NCBI RefSeq assembly: GCF_028769735.1
Contig: NC_088200.1
Span: 66,160,061 to 66,224,060, forward strand
Direction of reading: 5' to 3'
From: Zonotrichia leucophrys gambelii
Lineage: Eukaryota > Chordata > Aves > Passeriformes > Passerellidae
DNA: 64,000 nucleotides
Shown: piece after piece, positions 1-12,257 of the stretch
Numbering within the stretch: the stretch's first letter is position 1
Layout of the letters: every line of letters starts with the position of its first letter
The notes under the pieces: model-generated
Seen by the model: the letters and a program-made list of their open reading frames with translations, nothing else
Database searches by the model: none
What the model was told of the DNA's origin: nothing
Made by a program: the position numbers and the translations under genes

Positions 1-3000
1 GATGATTAAGTTGCTTGTTGTATATACATGCAAATTAAATAGTTGTTTCTGGTTTGGTTTTTTTTACAAGAAGGTCTGTGACTGTATAAAATACTGTAAA
101 ACATTACTGTTTATTAATAATAGATTTAGATGGTGATCCAAGATACAGTATTCCTCCTTTTTCCTATTGATGTGCTGGCCCATGTGAGAGGCGTGTGTGT
201 TGAGCAAATGGCACAGTGAGATGGGAATCACATTTAGAACATGTATGCATTGGGAAAACTGCATATTTTGTCCTGAGTGCCGCAGAGGTTCCAGGGCAGT
301 GAAGCATTACACTTCCTTGTTTTTTCTGTGACCTTATTCTCCACGTGGAGTTGATGCTCCTGGCTGGTGCAAGGAAGTGGTTTCTGATGTGTGGGGTCTC
401 TGAGCATGAGAGGGAGATTAGGACAGCTTGCAAATTCCCAAAATGTGGGAGGGGCAGCAGAATAGGGGATAGTCTGGCAATGGGCATAGCTGCTGTACTG
501 ATACCATCTGGTTACTGCTATTGTGATAAAGAGGAAAGAAGTTAAAGCTAGAAATGGCTGTTTGAAATACTTGGAGACACACCAATCTTGAATTGATTTG
601 TGATCAATCTGCAAGCAGTGGGAAACAGAGTGGGACAAAACTTCAGTTCTCTCCTACAGCTCCTATCTGCAGCCCTGCCAGTTTCACAGGACAGCAAATC
701 TACGTGACATCACTCCCCCCCAAAAAAGATCAAACCAAAACCACACAAAAATACATTGCCATGATGTTTTAAGTATGACATTGCCAGGTTTTAAATATGA
801 CCATCTTGTAAATTCTCTTGTTTTTATTCTAGTAAATGACTGAAAAGCTCTGTGGCTTGCACTAGGTTCTGCAAGCAGCATTGTTGTACTAACACAGAGA
901 GCATATCAGGTGCAAAACCCACCCAAGTTTTATATAACCAATTTATTATCCATGGAGATGATTTGCAAAGGCTGAGCTGTGTGTTACTGTGGAGACCTTA
1001 TTAGCAATTTTAAGCTGGATTTGGTATATCCATGTGAGCTGCCGTTGCAGCAGTAACTGCAAGGAAGAATACCCTGAGGGAGAGATGATGGGATTTTTCA
1101 TTTTCCTTAATCTTAAGTGCAGTTTTGTCAAGCTTCTTAATGAATGTTTAGCTTCAGTTCTCCCTGATGGTGAGGAGGAGTGTATTTTTAGGCAGTGTTT
1201 ATGTCCCCATGAATTCTGGAATTTGTCACAAACAGGTTGTTCTGCTTTTGGTGACAAACTGCTGCTGCTGCTGCCTCACCTCTGCCTCTCTCCATTGTGG
1301 TATGTATTCCTGCACATTCCTGTGCTCCTGCAGCTGCACTGATGAAGAGTAATGTGTATAGCACCATATTTTAGCCCCTGCCCGGTTTCATATACCTTAT
1401 TTTGACACTGGCAGTGGTCATATTGCTTATCTTCACAGACATTATTTTTAGTTGCAGGAGCCTGCCCAAGAACCTCTCTGAATACTGCCTAAGATGTACA
1501 TAGGGAGGAAGGTGACCTATTTTGACTCTCCAGAGGATACTTGCTGCCTTTTCACTAGAACTGTTTTTTGCTTCTTAAAGAGAAAGTTGCCTTAGGCCGC
1601 CTTTAATGCTATACTGAAGGTAATTTACGTGCTTTGTACATAGGCAGGTATTATCTGTAAACTCTTGACCACTTTTTAGAGACATGCACTGACAGAAATC
1701 AGTGTTCAAAATGTGCAGTCCCTGCCAGATTTACATAGGGAGGGAGACAGACCCTGCTTCACCTGTTAACTTTCTGTATTTCCAGACAGTTTAGGATCTG
1801 GCTTTGGTGGGATATGTGTCCTCAGATAGTTCCTTGGTTACATTACTGCTTCTATAATCTGGTCTGTTGATGGGACTGAATTGTTGGCTGCTCATGGAGT
1901 GCTCATTTTGTATGGTTCTGTAGGCTTTGACTGGATAGTAGCCATTCTGCAGGAATCACTAATTTGCTAGTAATTATTATATGTCTTATGGAGTAATAAA
2001 AGCAAAATAAAATCTTGCTACCCTTTCTGGTAAGGGTTTGCTCTGCCTTCTTGTAGACGTATTTTGAGTATGCCAGATCAAGCTTTTTTTTTTTGCATAA
2101 TCTTTTCATTTCAGAAGGATCACACTTAGTTTGAGACAGTAACTGCAGAGTAGTTCCTAGCTGGCAAAGGGCCTCTTCCTTAGCTGTGCAGCTGGCAGGT
2201 GATTAGTGAAAACCTTTTACAAAATATAGCCTTAAACTTGGTGTTGACAAGCTAGTGTTTAGTTTTGTGAGCTACAGCCTCAAAGTTAATTTTCAACAAG
2301 GCCCTCTTCCCCACACAGTGCAACAGCTTGGGGAGAGTTTTAGCAAGATTTTCTAAGAGGAGTAGTGTGTTTGCCTCAACCCTTCCAATTGGGAACCTGA
2401 ATTCTGATTAAATTTTATGAGCTACCTTACTAGTGCCAGTTTTATTTAAAGCCTGACAAATTTGCATCTTTCAGAAACAGGTTTTTTTTCAGCTAAGATT
2501 TTGGAACCAGATATGAAGAGACTGCCTGCACACAAAATCTGCATAAACAATTGTTTTAGCAGTAAGGCCATTCAAAATCAACAAAACCCAGTTGTTTTGC
2601 AGTGCAATGGGAGAAAAGAAATTCGAGGTCTGTAGCAGTTCAGCACAATTGACATACATTCTAGTTACCAAGATTGTTACAGTTCTTACACCACCCTTCC
2701 TTCTGTCTGCCCTTTCCTTGGTGTTACATTCAAGCTCTATCACCATGGGGTGAGCAGTCCCTAAGGTGGTCAGTTTTGGCTGGGTAGTGTTGGTTTAAGC
2801 AAGCTGTCAGCATGCACGTACCAGGACAGCATCCACATGTGCCAGGACACTCATAGTGCATGTTTCTTCCTCCTGTTTGCCAAGGAATGAATCTCTGATG
2901 TTGCTGGGATCTCCTTCTCCTTCCTTGAAATCACACCGTGTGTGCACCACGCTTTACACCAGGCTCAGTTTTACTGGTCTGTCAGAATTTGATAGATCCA

Positions 3001-6000
3001 GTGGGTTTTCTGTATGTTGGCCTTTGTTCCCTTTGCTGTCCCTAAGAAAAATGCTTTCTCTAGATACCAGGTTTTCAATAACTTCCGCTGATGGCAAGAG
3101 GGCTGCTTATAGCTGCAGGATCTCCACTGTGATGCTCTATCCCACTGTTGTGGTACAGTGCTTGTACTCCTTTGCACTTTATCCTGTTTCCACACTTTTG
3201 AGGCTGCTGTTGCCACACCATGCTGCTTTTTTTTCTTTTCTTTTAAATGCAGATGACACCATTGTAACAGGGTCGTAAGTATCTAATTCTGTTCAGTCTA
3301 ACTGCTTGTCACTACCAACTATATAAAAATTGTGGTTATGCCATGTGATTATTCAAAGATAATTAAAATTAAAAAACAAGTAGACATTAGGCATCTAGGC
3401 TTTTATAGCTAAAGCAGCAAAACCAAATCTCTGTGCAAGCCAAGACATACTCACACAAAGCCTTACAAGTCCCAAGGCCTTTCAGAGTCATTAGGACATG
3501 TATTACTTGCACTGGTGATGCTGTAGTCACAAGGCTACAGAGTGACAATACAAAGCACATGCAATGCATATTTCATACGATGAGTAATTTGTTGTATAAC
3601 AGTCTAAAAGAATTCCTAACAGTCAGGAGCTCTTTTAAATAAATACGAAACCCAACTGTGAAGTAATTAAAGGCCTGGTGGAGGTGTGGTAATAAGAGAA
3701 GGGTTCAAAAACTCTGCCATTTTCCAGCTTGTGACACAACTTCAAAGGCAGAAGAGATATGCATCATCAAAGTTATGTTTTTATTAAACAGGAAGCATCA
3801 TCCCCACATTTCATGTAAAAAGAAGTAGATCTAGAAAGTGTTATTAACATTGGCTCTAGAGGAATGCACCAAAACAGAAGAATAGGAAGCTGAGCACAGA
3901 GAGGCTAGAAATGCTCAAAGGTGGGACAGCAGAGCATGGGGAATATGTCACTAGCTTTCAAGCTTGCTTTAGGGCAGGATTCAGGAAAAAAAACCTTGTA
4001 ATAGTTATGCAAATAAAACCATATATATGGTGATTGATCCATGTGTTTTGGACCTGGGATTGGAGGAACCTGGGAGTCTCTGCTGCAGAAACATAGGCAA
4101 TGACGGTGTTTCCACACTGATTTGTCATGCTGTTTCTAATGTTAGAACCTCATGGGATTCTCTGGTTTTACTCTTTAGCTTGCCTGAAGCTGCAAATTAA
4201 TTCAAATGTGATCATTCTGGGCCCTGTTCTTTAGAGGACATGGATCCAGACAAGAAGTGGTCCATGCCTTGTTGCAAAGCTTGCTATGTGGTCAGTGTTT
4301 CTAGAACTTTCAGAAGAATGTCCTGCAGTATGAGTGTTTTTTACTGTGTTCAGATAGAACAGAGAAAGCTTTGCAGTGTTAAACCAATGGACTCTGGAGT
4401 GTCCTACTCATTTTAGCCCTGCATTTTATAATTCTAAGTAGCCCTATCTTTTTAGTACCATACAGGGACTAAAAGTATTGTTGATGGGTTTGTGTGTATA
4501 TCTTCCTTCATGGGGATTTGCAGCATCTTGATCTGCCTCTTGTTTTTTGAAACTTGTTTTCTACTGCAATCTTTTCACTAGTTTGTTGAACCAAATTAAA
4601 TTACTAGGTCTCTGGTGAAAGTAATCTTAAGTGTGTCCTGTATAAGTAGGCTTAATTTCTCTTTATATAGTGAAGTATATTGATGCTGCTATAACTCTGT
4701 GAGAAAGAAGAACCAGAGGCCATGGAGTGAAGAGGTTAGAGGTGATACAGGAATGAGCAGGAAATTTCTTTAAAGTAGCTGGGAAATCTATGATACTTAT
4801 GCTGCTTGATAGATATAAAATAAAAAAAAAATCTTTATTTTAAAAATCCCTAAACTTCAGAGAACAGGAACAAAATCACTCCTCCACAGAATACCATTTC
4901 TCTTTATTTGTATGCAAATGGCAACTCAAAGTTGCCATTTTCTCAAGCAATAGATTTGTTTTCATAATGCTGATTGCAGGTTTTAAGGATGTTGGGGTTT
5001 TTTCCTACCTGTCCTTCATTACCAGGGTTTCTGCACCTGAGGTGAAGCCTAAATCTTTCACCATCTGCAACATTCCAGAATTGGGAATTGTTTTCCTCCT
5101 ACTACTAATTTTTTTTGTTGTTGTTGCTGCTGAGGACCAGATTTTTCTTTCTCAAATGAATACAACCATTTAAAGATAGTGCCTGAGAGCAGAAAAGACA
5201 TATTGTTAAAATTTTTGTTCTCTGAAAGCTTTTGAGTGAAACCATGTTTTCAGTAAAATAGGGCATATCTGGGCTGGGGGAAGCTTTGTAATTAGAGGAT
5301 AACTTTGTGTTCAATACTACATCAAACCTGTATTTACAGTGCACCAGTGGTTTTGCTAACAGATATTGGAGAAAAGAGCTTATCACCGTGGGCTAGGGCA
5401 TGAAGGAAAAGTGAGCCGTGTTTTTCTTCTTTACCTACAGATAAGAATCAGCTAACCAGACTGCTCAAGAGGAGTCACATTTTAGCCCAAGTGTAAATGG
5501 GGCAGATGTACTTTGACAAGACAGTTGGTACCACTTAAAAATAAAATCACACCTGTCATGTCTGAAAAAGCCTAACCCAGAACCCTGACTTTTGATATTT
5601 CTGTACTCTTTAGGTCAGCTGATAGCCTGTGAATTGACTCTTGATTGTTTCCCCAGAAAAATTAGACAGTTGTACATGACAGTTATGGAGTTGTCCTCTT
5701 TTCTCCAAATATATGGATTCTTTTATGTGGGCACAGGACCTTAGGTATGGATTTGAATATTTCAATACAGAAAACCAATTTCAGTAGTGAAATTCAGTAG
5801 TATGGTTCTCAGAAATTTTTCTTCTGGTAGAGGGAAGTCTAAAGTCTTTTGTTTGTCCCATACCAATGGGATAAATAGTAAAAGTCTTGCAGGTGATTCA
5901 TCATGAGCTTCTACAGACTGAACTCCTTTCTTCTGAATTCTTAGTGCTCTTGAGACACCAGTTTTAGGTGTTTTTCTGTTTTGACTCATGATTTTCTTCA

Positions 6001-8913
6001 GTAAAAAACTGGAAACAGAATGCAGCCCATTTATTTTAGAAGGGTTTATTTTATTTATAAATGTTTTCTTAAAATATTAATATGGGAACAATATTGGAGA
6101 ATGTTTTCAAAAAAGGCAGAACAATACTGAAGCTAACATTTTGTGCGTGATTAGATAAATTAGGTTTCTGAGGTGCTGGCTATAAAGATTCCATTTGTTT
6201 CACAGAAAGCAGACAGTAACAGCATTTAATGGTTACTTTCCTAGTTCAGGGGATAAAGAAATTTTTTACTGTAAGACCAAATACTGCTTCTGAAGTTAAA
6301 GACTGATTGCTGGTAGCCCTCTTCAGGAATTCCTGTGTTCTCTTCCATTTTCTGTCATTATTAATTTTACAAAGTTTAAGAAAAATGTGACAGAACTTGG
6401 TTTTAAATCTTTGGACCCCAGGTATTGCATAAAAATGGCTCTTTACACGTGAGATCTGGGAACCTGCCTAGCCAATTTCCCCTAAGATCTTTAAACATAA
6501 TTAAAACTCAAGTAATGTTGTGTAATGGCTGTTCTGAGTGGTAGCCTTAACTGTGAGAGGTTTCCAAACTAGGGTTTGCTGGATTGAAGTTTAGAGGATT
6601 CAGTGGAAATATCAGATCCCTCAATATTGCTGAAATAATTTTCAAGTCTTTCTTGCAGCTTTTAAATGTTTATGCCACCAATCTTTCTTTCTCGAGTATC
6701 TCAGTATTAATAATGGGAATGGCAGAAAAAGATGAGTCAGAAATGACAAATCTTGAATTTGCCAAGGAAGTCATAAACTTCCTGCCTGAAAATTGGCATC
6801 TACCAAGGGAAGTTATCAAAGGCTAAAATAGGGGTAATATTTTAGTTGCCATTGAAAGCCAAAGAGTTTGGGAAGTCTAATAACCTTGAAAGTTCTGCAT
6901 TTCACGTTTTGGCTGAAAATGAAGTTTGTGCTTTTCAGGATGGCAGACACTGAAACAGAGAAGCATGTTGTCATGGGAGAAGCTGACCTTTATGAGAGAC
7001 TGACAAAAGCAGGGATAGAGCATATTTCTTGTGGAAACTGTAGGGGAAGAAGTAGATCTTGGTTTCGTTTTCAGAACTTTGAATCCTACCCCACTGCTAG
7101 TTATTTTTTACTGTGGTATTTACTTGAGTTGCATATGCAAAATTTCTTATTTTTAACACAGAAATTTTTGTTGCTGACCCACTGCATTCTTTTTCATATT
7201 GAAATTACCCAATTGTGTGTATGTACCAGCATCCTGTGAAGCTGTATTAATAGAATCTGTCTGAGAACCATATGCTGTATTTCAAACTGCCTTTTTTTTT
7301 TTTTCCTCCTTTCTTTTTTTTCCTGGGACTATAAGTGGCTGGAGACCTTACAAAATATGTCTGACAATCAGGAAAAATCTGACTAAGTCCCAGGGAGTGT
7401 TCTGAAGTGTATTTATTCAGACCTATATATTATTTGCACCACAAACCATAGTGTTTGGTGTTTCTTTAATATGTAAATATTAAATGTACAAAATGGAAAG
7501 ATGCAGGCAGCAAAATGGGAAGCAGAAAGATGACTTCTACTTTTTTTTAAAAATCACAGAATTTACAAATGGAGGACCTGTCCATGGCTTGCATGCATTC
7601 ATATTTGAAATGTAAGGAAAAAAGCTTTTTCCACTGACACTTTTTTAGTGTCAACAGTGTCAATTGTTTAAAACTATACATGATGAGCAGTAAGTGTGTA
7701 AAAAATTCCCAGTGATTTCTGAACCTAACAAATCAGGTTTCTTGAAATAAAAGATTTATTTCTATCCTCAAGTATTTTTCTTAAGTGCAAAAAGAACAGA
7801 TGGCTATTGCCATGCAGTTAGAAATGCTTTGTCTATGACAGTATAAAGCTGTTCTTTGAAATTCCAGTAAAAAGTATCAACTTCTCAGGCAAGGAAGTTT
7901 TACTGTAAATTATAGAACATGAACCAGTGTATCAGCAAGATTAAAAAAAAAATGTATTATTGATATAAATCATTAATAGTTTAGCTTTTGAAAATCTCAA
8001 GAATGCATTGAACCTACAAACTATTGTAAAAATGTAAAAGAAAAAACAAAAAAGCAAAACCCAAGAAACTCTTCAGAAAAATGAAACAGAATCAAGTAAG
8101 ATTATTAAAAATTGTGATCAGTGTACTGATGTGTCATTACTATCCAGGAATTTTTTTTTGCGAAATACTTCTGTAACTCTGGTGATGTTAGGTTACTGCT
8201 TTGGGTTGTTTTATCTATGCAGAGAAAATTAATACTTTGCTCTTGAGATTATTTGTTGTGCAGGTGAACTGAATGTCTTTCCAATCTGCAGTATTTCTTA
8301 CAGCATCACCTAAACTGCACCTGTGTGCTCAAAGATGTGGAGTTTTTTAGTTGTGCAGCATTCAAAGCATCCCAAATGCCGGCCAGACATGTTACAAACA
8401 ATATCTAGTAAAGCCATGAAAGCCCTGAGCATCTGAAATGCTTTTTGCTTCATAATATGCCTAAAGGTCTTGTGTTCAGTCAGCAGCAGTCTCTGAGGTC
8501 TCTGCTTCCGAAAGCAATTTGAAGCCAAAGGAATTCTGCTCTTGCAATCACGGCTCTTGTACCTGAGGGAGGCTAAAGCTGACTGCCTCTGTAAATCACA
8601 TTGGTTCTCCTGCACTTGGTGTTTGCTCTTGTTCTTCTTTTTTTCCTTGACAAATGCTACTTTGATAAATTCAGTTTGGCAGGCTTGCTTGAGGAAGAGG
8701 CTTTGTATTTGCCCCTCCTTTATATTCATGATTTATTTTTTTCAAAATCAACTGCTGGCATCATTCCTAGTCTCCTATCTAACTCTATAAAATTACTTGT
8801 GGTAATATCCATCAGTTTTAACTGCTTCTTAGAGTTAATGCTGGGTTCAAATCCCAACCAGCTAACTGATTTTTCAAAAGGTGTTGAAACTGGAAATGGT
8901 TAGCAGTGCTGTA
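1..8913. other. Unique AT-rich intron, no gene seen
   Basis: No recognisable exon or retroelement was seen here. It contains short homopolymer tracts, a pyrimidine tract at 7290-7324, a small TGACACT/AGTGTCA hairpin at 7635-7653, and an open frame at 2856-3278 that I do not recognise. Confidence 0.6.
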
Positions 8914-8937
8914 GTGTGTGTGTGTGTGTGTGTGTGT
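8914..8937. repeat. (GT)12 microsatellite
   Basis: Twelve uninterrupted GT units end just before the CR1 fragment beginning at about 8940. A likely length-polymorphic locus. Confidence 0.97.
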
Positions 8938-8939
8938 CT

Positions 8940-9265
8940 TGGAGCACATCTGGGCTGCCTGTGTCTGGTTTTGGTGCCCCAAAATGAGACAAAAGACATT
9001 GATTGATGAACGGGGCAGAGCCCAGACTGCTTTGCAGTGATTGTCTGGAGCATGAGCAGGGGCTGGGAGAGCTGGGCTCCTTCACTCTGCAGAGGAGGCT
9101 AAAGGAGGTCACAGGCTGCCTAGTGAGCATTTTCTGCTACCCATAGGGAGGAACTGGACTCCTCCCAGACATGCATAACAAAAAGATCAGGGACAACAGG
9201 CAAATTGCAAGGAGAGCAATTCCAATCAAGTGTAAGAAATTTCACAGCAAAGATGATGAGACAGC
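8940..9265 (+). mobile_element. CR1 LINE 3' fragment
   Basis: The sequence follows the 3' end of ORF2 and the beginning of the tail of avian CR1: a segment like 'GGAGCAC..TGTGTCTGGTTTTGGTGCCCC', then an AGGAGGCT motif, then a degenerate 'CCATAGGGAGGAACTGGACTCCTCCCAGA' block, then 'GATGATGAGACA'. It is 5'-truncated, as CR1 copies usually are, and strongly diverged. The subfamily was not determined. Confidence 0.75.
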
Positions 9266-11489
9266 TTTTTGGGGGCCTAGAAAGCAGGGCATACTTAATG
9301 GATTTTTAAAAACTCAGTCATTAGAGTAAAAAAATATCTAAGGATTGCTTTAAGCAACCTCAAACAAGTAGTAATTTTTCATTAACCTTTAGGTCCCTTA
9401 TAATTTATTTTAATTGATCTGTGAGGAGCTTTAACAAAGGTATGTGGACAGCTTCTAGTTGCAGTACCTATTGTATATTTAGTGTCCGAAGGTGCTTTTC
9501 CATTCTGTGATTCACAGACCCTTTTCATTATTTTTCATGAACAAGTAGCCTTAGAGAGGCTTTTAAATTACACTGTAGAATCCGCTTTCCTCTCCTTTTG
9601 TTTCAAGGAAAACATTAGCAAGACTCTTTTAATAAAATGGTCCAGTAGCTCTGGAAGACATTATTTTCTATGGCTGTTTATTTTCAGTTAGGGTTATGAA
9701 GATATCCTTTAGAATCAAAAAGTACCATGGGAATCTGGTTGAACACTTTCAAGGAAAAAATTAAATCATAATCAAAGCAAGAGAGTATATCTTGAAATAC
9801 TTTTGTATTATCTAGTGGTAAGGATATGAATCATGTGTTAAAATTTTGTAGATATACTCCAGACATGCAGGAGTTCCCATGCTGAGCAAAAATAGTGGTA
9901 AGCAATTAAACTTCAATATTGGGTGAATGCAATTATGTGGAGGAATAGCAGAACAAGAACAGAGTTGAAGGAGATGTTCTAATCATTTTAAAATGTTAGC
10001 AAACAATTGTATTCCCAGACATGTTTTTTCCATTTTAATTCTCAACACATGTATGGTCTTTCTATTGATAGGACTAAAAAAGATAATTTATGGCCTTCAT
10101 ATAAATGCTTCATTATGCTTAGAGTTTCCATTACATTCCTGTGTCAGACCACATAAGACAAATACATAAAATTAAAAAAAGAGACATCAAGTCTCATCTC
10201 CAGTTGATGTGTACAGTGTTCTGATTCATTCAGCTAAATGAATCAGAACTAATGTCAGAAGTGGTTGTTGGTTTTTTTCACTTAATTCTTCAGGTGGAAA
10301 GAAATGTCAGTCAGTTTTGTGTCTATGACAGAATGTAGACCCCTTCTTGCTTTTCTGGACCTCACTATGTCTTGATTGTCTTTTAGGTTATGTACAGCAG
10401 TCTTAAATGAAACTTGGTTTTTGAAATGGTGTTAGGTCTAACAAATGTATAGTTCAAAATTAAAAGCTTTCTAGCCAATGTAAGCCTGCAAAAAAAAAAA
10501 AAATCTGTTTTCAGTATATCAGAATAAGTCATTCCTTTTGGTAGGTTGAAGAATGATTAGGTTTTTGAGTGCCTTTGGATGCTGAGTTCTTCAACATTTC
10601 AAAGATGCCTTTCAGTGTGATTTCAAACACCTTTTGAATCTAGAGGGTGGGATAAGTAGAGGAAAGAGTAGAGCTCTTGTTACGGCTTCAATGAGTGCAT
10701 CATCATCCACATTAGTAACCAATTTTATCCAAATTTATCCTAAACCAAATTTTATCCAAATTTGATACTTTCTACATTGGTACATAACTGCTGTGCTAGT
10801 TAAGGGTTTGCCCCAAGGGCAGGCATCAGTGAATATCTAGACAAGTGACATTTACATACAGTTAGGTGAGAGTCATTGTTATGAAATTAAAAATCCTCCA
10901 GATATTGTCTATTTGTGTAAAACGTTGTCAGTGTTTTCCTCTCACTTGTCCAGAGGAAAATTACCGCCCTAATGAGGTAATTGTTTCTGTCGCAAGGGCT
11001 CAGTCATCCATGCCATAACCTCGCCAGCCTCTCTGCTGGTCACTCTGTCTCTTCTCACTGTCATAGAAATGAAACCCAGGCTTGACCAACCTCTCCTCTT
11101 GTGAGTATCAGGGCTGGTTAGGATCATGGGTGCAGGGGCATTGGATCTAGGTCGTTCCTACCCTTCTGCATTGTCCATGTACGTGTATGGCCATGGGACA
11201 TCTTGCTTCTAGCAGGATTGCAGCCACTTCTGGCAACAGGACCTTGTATGGGGCCCCCAAGTCTTTCCAGCCTTACTTCTCAAACAGTTATTGTTAATAA
11301 AAATATTGAAACTAGATTTAGAATGATAAAACATTTAACATGATTTTTAAACAATATTTTCTTATGGCTGAAACTTGCAGAATCTCAGCATTTGCCAAGT
11401 TACTGTTTAACAAGGCAGCATCTCCTGCCATGTTGATGCGAATTCTTTACTAATCATTTAAAGATGAGCAAACCAAAACAAAAACTCGC
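9266..11489. other. Unique intron with perfect hairpin
   Basis: AT-rich intronic DNA without a recognised exon or mobile element. It includes the 13-bp perfect hairpin at 10218-10249, an A13 run near 10491-10503, and a less AT-rich patch at about 10960-11280 that I could not assign. Confidence 0.55.
10218..10249. other. Perfect 13-bp hairpin
   Basis: GTTCTGATTCATT (10218-10230) and AATGAATCAGAAC (10237-10249) are exact reverse complements separated by the 6-base loop CAGCTA. Each arm carries a TGATTCA/TGAATCA core resembling an AP-1-type site with one mismatch. Function unknown. Confidence 0.85.
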
Positions 11490-11800
11490 AGGAAGACCCA
11501 CTGTCTCCTCCTGAGAGCCCAGCACTGTGCCTTGGGCTCCAGCTGTGGCTCATCAGTGCTGAGTGGAGGGGAATGATCAACTCCTAGGAGGCTACTGACA
11601 GGCCTTGCTGTAAGGGCACACTGCTTGGTCATGGTCAGCGTGGTGTCCAACAAGTCCTTCTCTGCAAACTTTCGTTCCAGTCACTTAGCCACCTGATGCC
11701 AGAAGTTAAGTGCTTCCAGCCCATTTCTGCATGGGATTCCTGCTTAGATAATTTTTCATTGCCTGCTCTGCCTTTGGTAGCTCAGAGGCTGAGACCTGTG
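11490..11800 (-). mobile_element. CR1 LINE fragment, antisense
   Basis: Read on the minus strand this follows the CR1 ORF2 C-terminal region. On the plus strand one sees the familiar order of 'GGCTCATCAGTGCTGAGTGGAG..', 'TGCTGTAAGGGCACACTGC', 'GGTGTCCAACAAGTCCTTCTCTGC' and 'AGTCACTTAGCCACC'. It is heavily mutated with no usable frame. The end nearer 11800 fades into unassignable sequence. Confidence 0.75.
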
Positions 11801-11854
11801 AAGCCACAACGCCTTGGAGGAGACACAGTCCATTTCTCTCTTCTTACCTCTGAT

Positions 11855-11860
11855 AGTGTC
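11855..11860. repeat. Target-site duplication, left copy (AGTGTC)
   Basis: AGTGTC immediately precedes the LTR start TGTGACAG and is repeated exactly at 12252-12257 after the LTR end. Confidence 0.85.
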
Positions 11861-12251
11861 TGTGACAGTGGTCACAAGGGTCTTCAGGGTGAGAGAGAGG
11901 CAAGAATGTTGACCTCATGTTCAGAAGGCTGATTTATTATTTTATGAGAGATATATATATTACATTATGACTATACTCAAAAGAAATAGAAGGAAAGTTC
12001 TCAGAAGGTTAGCTAAGCTAAGAATAGAAAAGAATGAATAACAAAGGTCTGTGTCTCAGCAGAGAGTGAGACCCAGCTCTGCCGTGAGTGGTCAGTAAAT
12101 CCAAACTGCCACAGGAGACCAATCACGGATCCACCTGTTGCATTCCACAGCAGCAGATAACCATTCTTTACACTTTGTTGCTGAGGCCACAGCTTCTCAG
12201 AAGGGAGAAAAATCCTAAAGAAAGGATTTTTATGAAAAGATGTCTGTGACA
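11861..12251 (-). mobile_element. Solo LTR, ERVK-like, 391 bp
   Basis: Begins TGTGACAG and ends CTGTGACA, imperfect inverted ends of LTR type (TG..CA). It is flanked by a perfect 6-bp duplication AGTGTC, the length typical of class II (ERVK) insertions. On the minus strand a TATATATAT stretch (about 11950-11960) is followed by an AATAAA (11933-11938) and a 70-base U5-like remainder, so the LTR is read as antisense to PRR16. No gag, pol or env sequence is attached, so it is a solo LTR left by recombination. The sequence type is one I recognise as common in passerine genomes; the exact family name was not determined. Confidence 0.85.
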
Positions 12252-12257
12252 AGTGTC
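12252..12257. repeat. Target-site duplication, right copy (AGTGTC)
   Basis: Exact partner of 11855-11860, directly after the terminal CA of the LTR. Confidence 0.85.

Noticed and set aside
234..638. 134-codon minus-strand open frame
   Set aside because: No recognisable domain, no promoter or splice context, and low-quality composition; consistent with chance.
6584..7239. Two consecutive plus-strand open frames with acidic, soluble-looking peptides
   Set aside because: Neither matches a known family, they are in AT-rich intron, and no donor/acceptor pair joins them convincingly.
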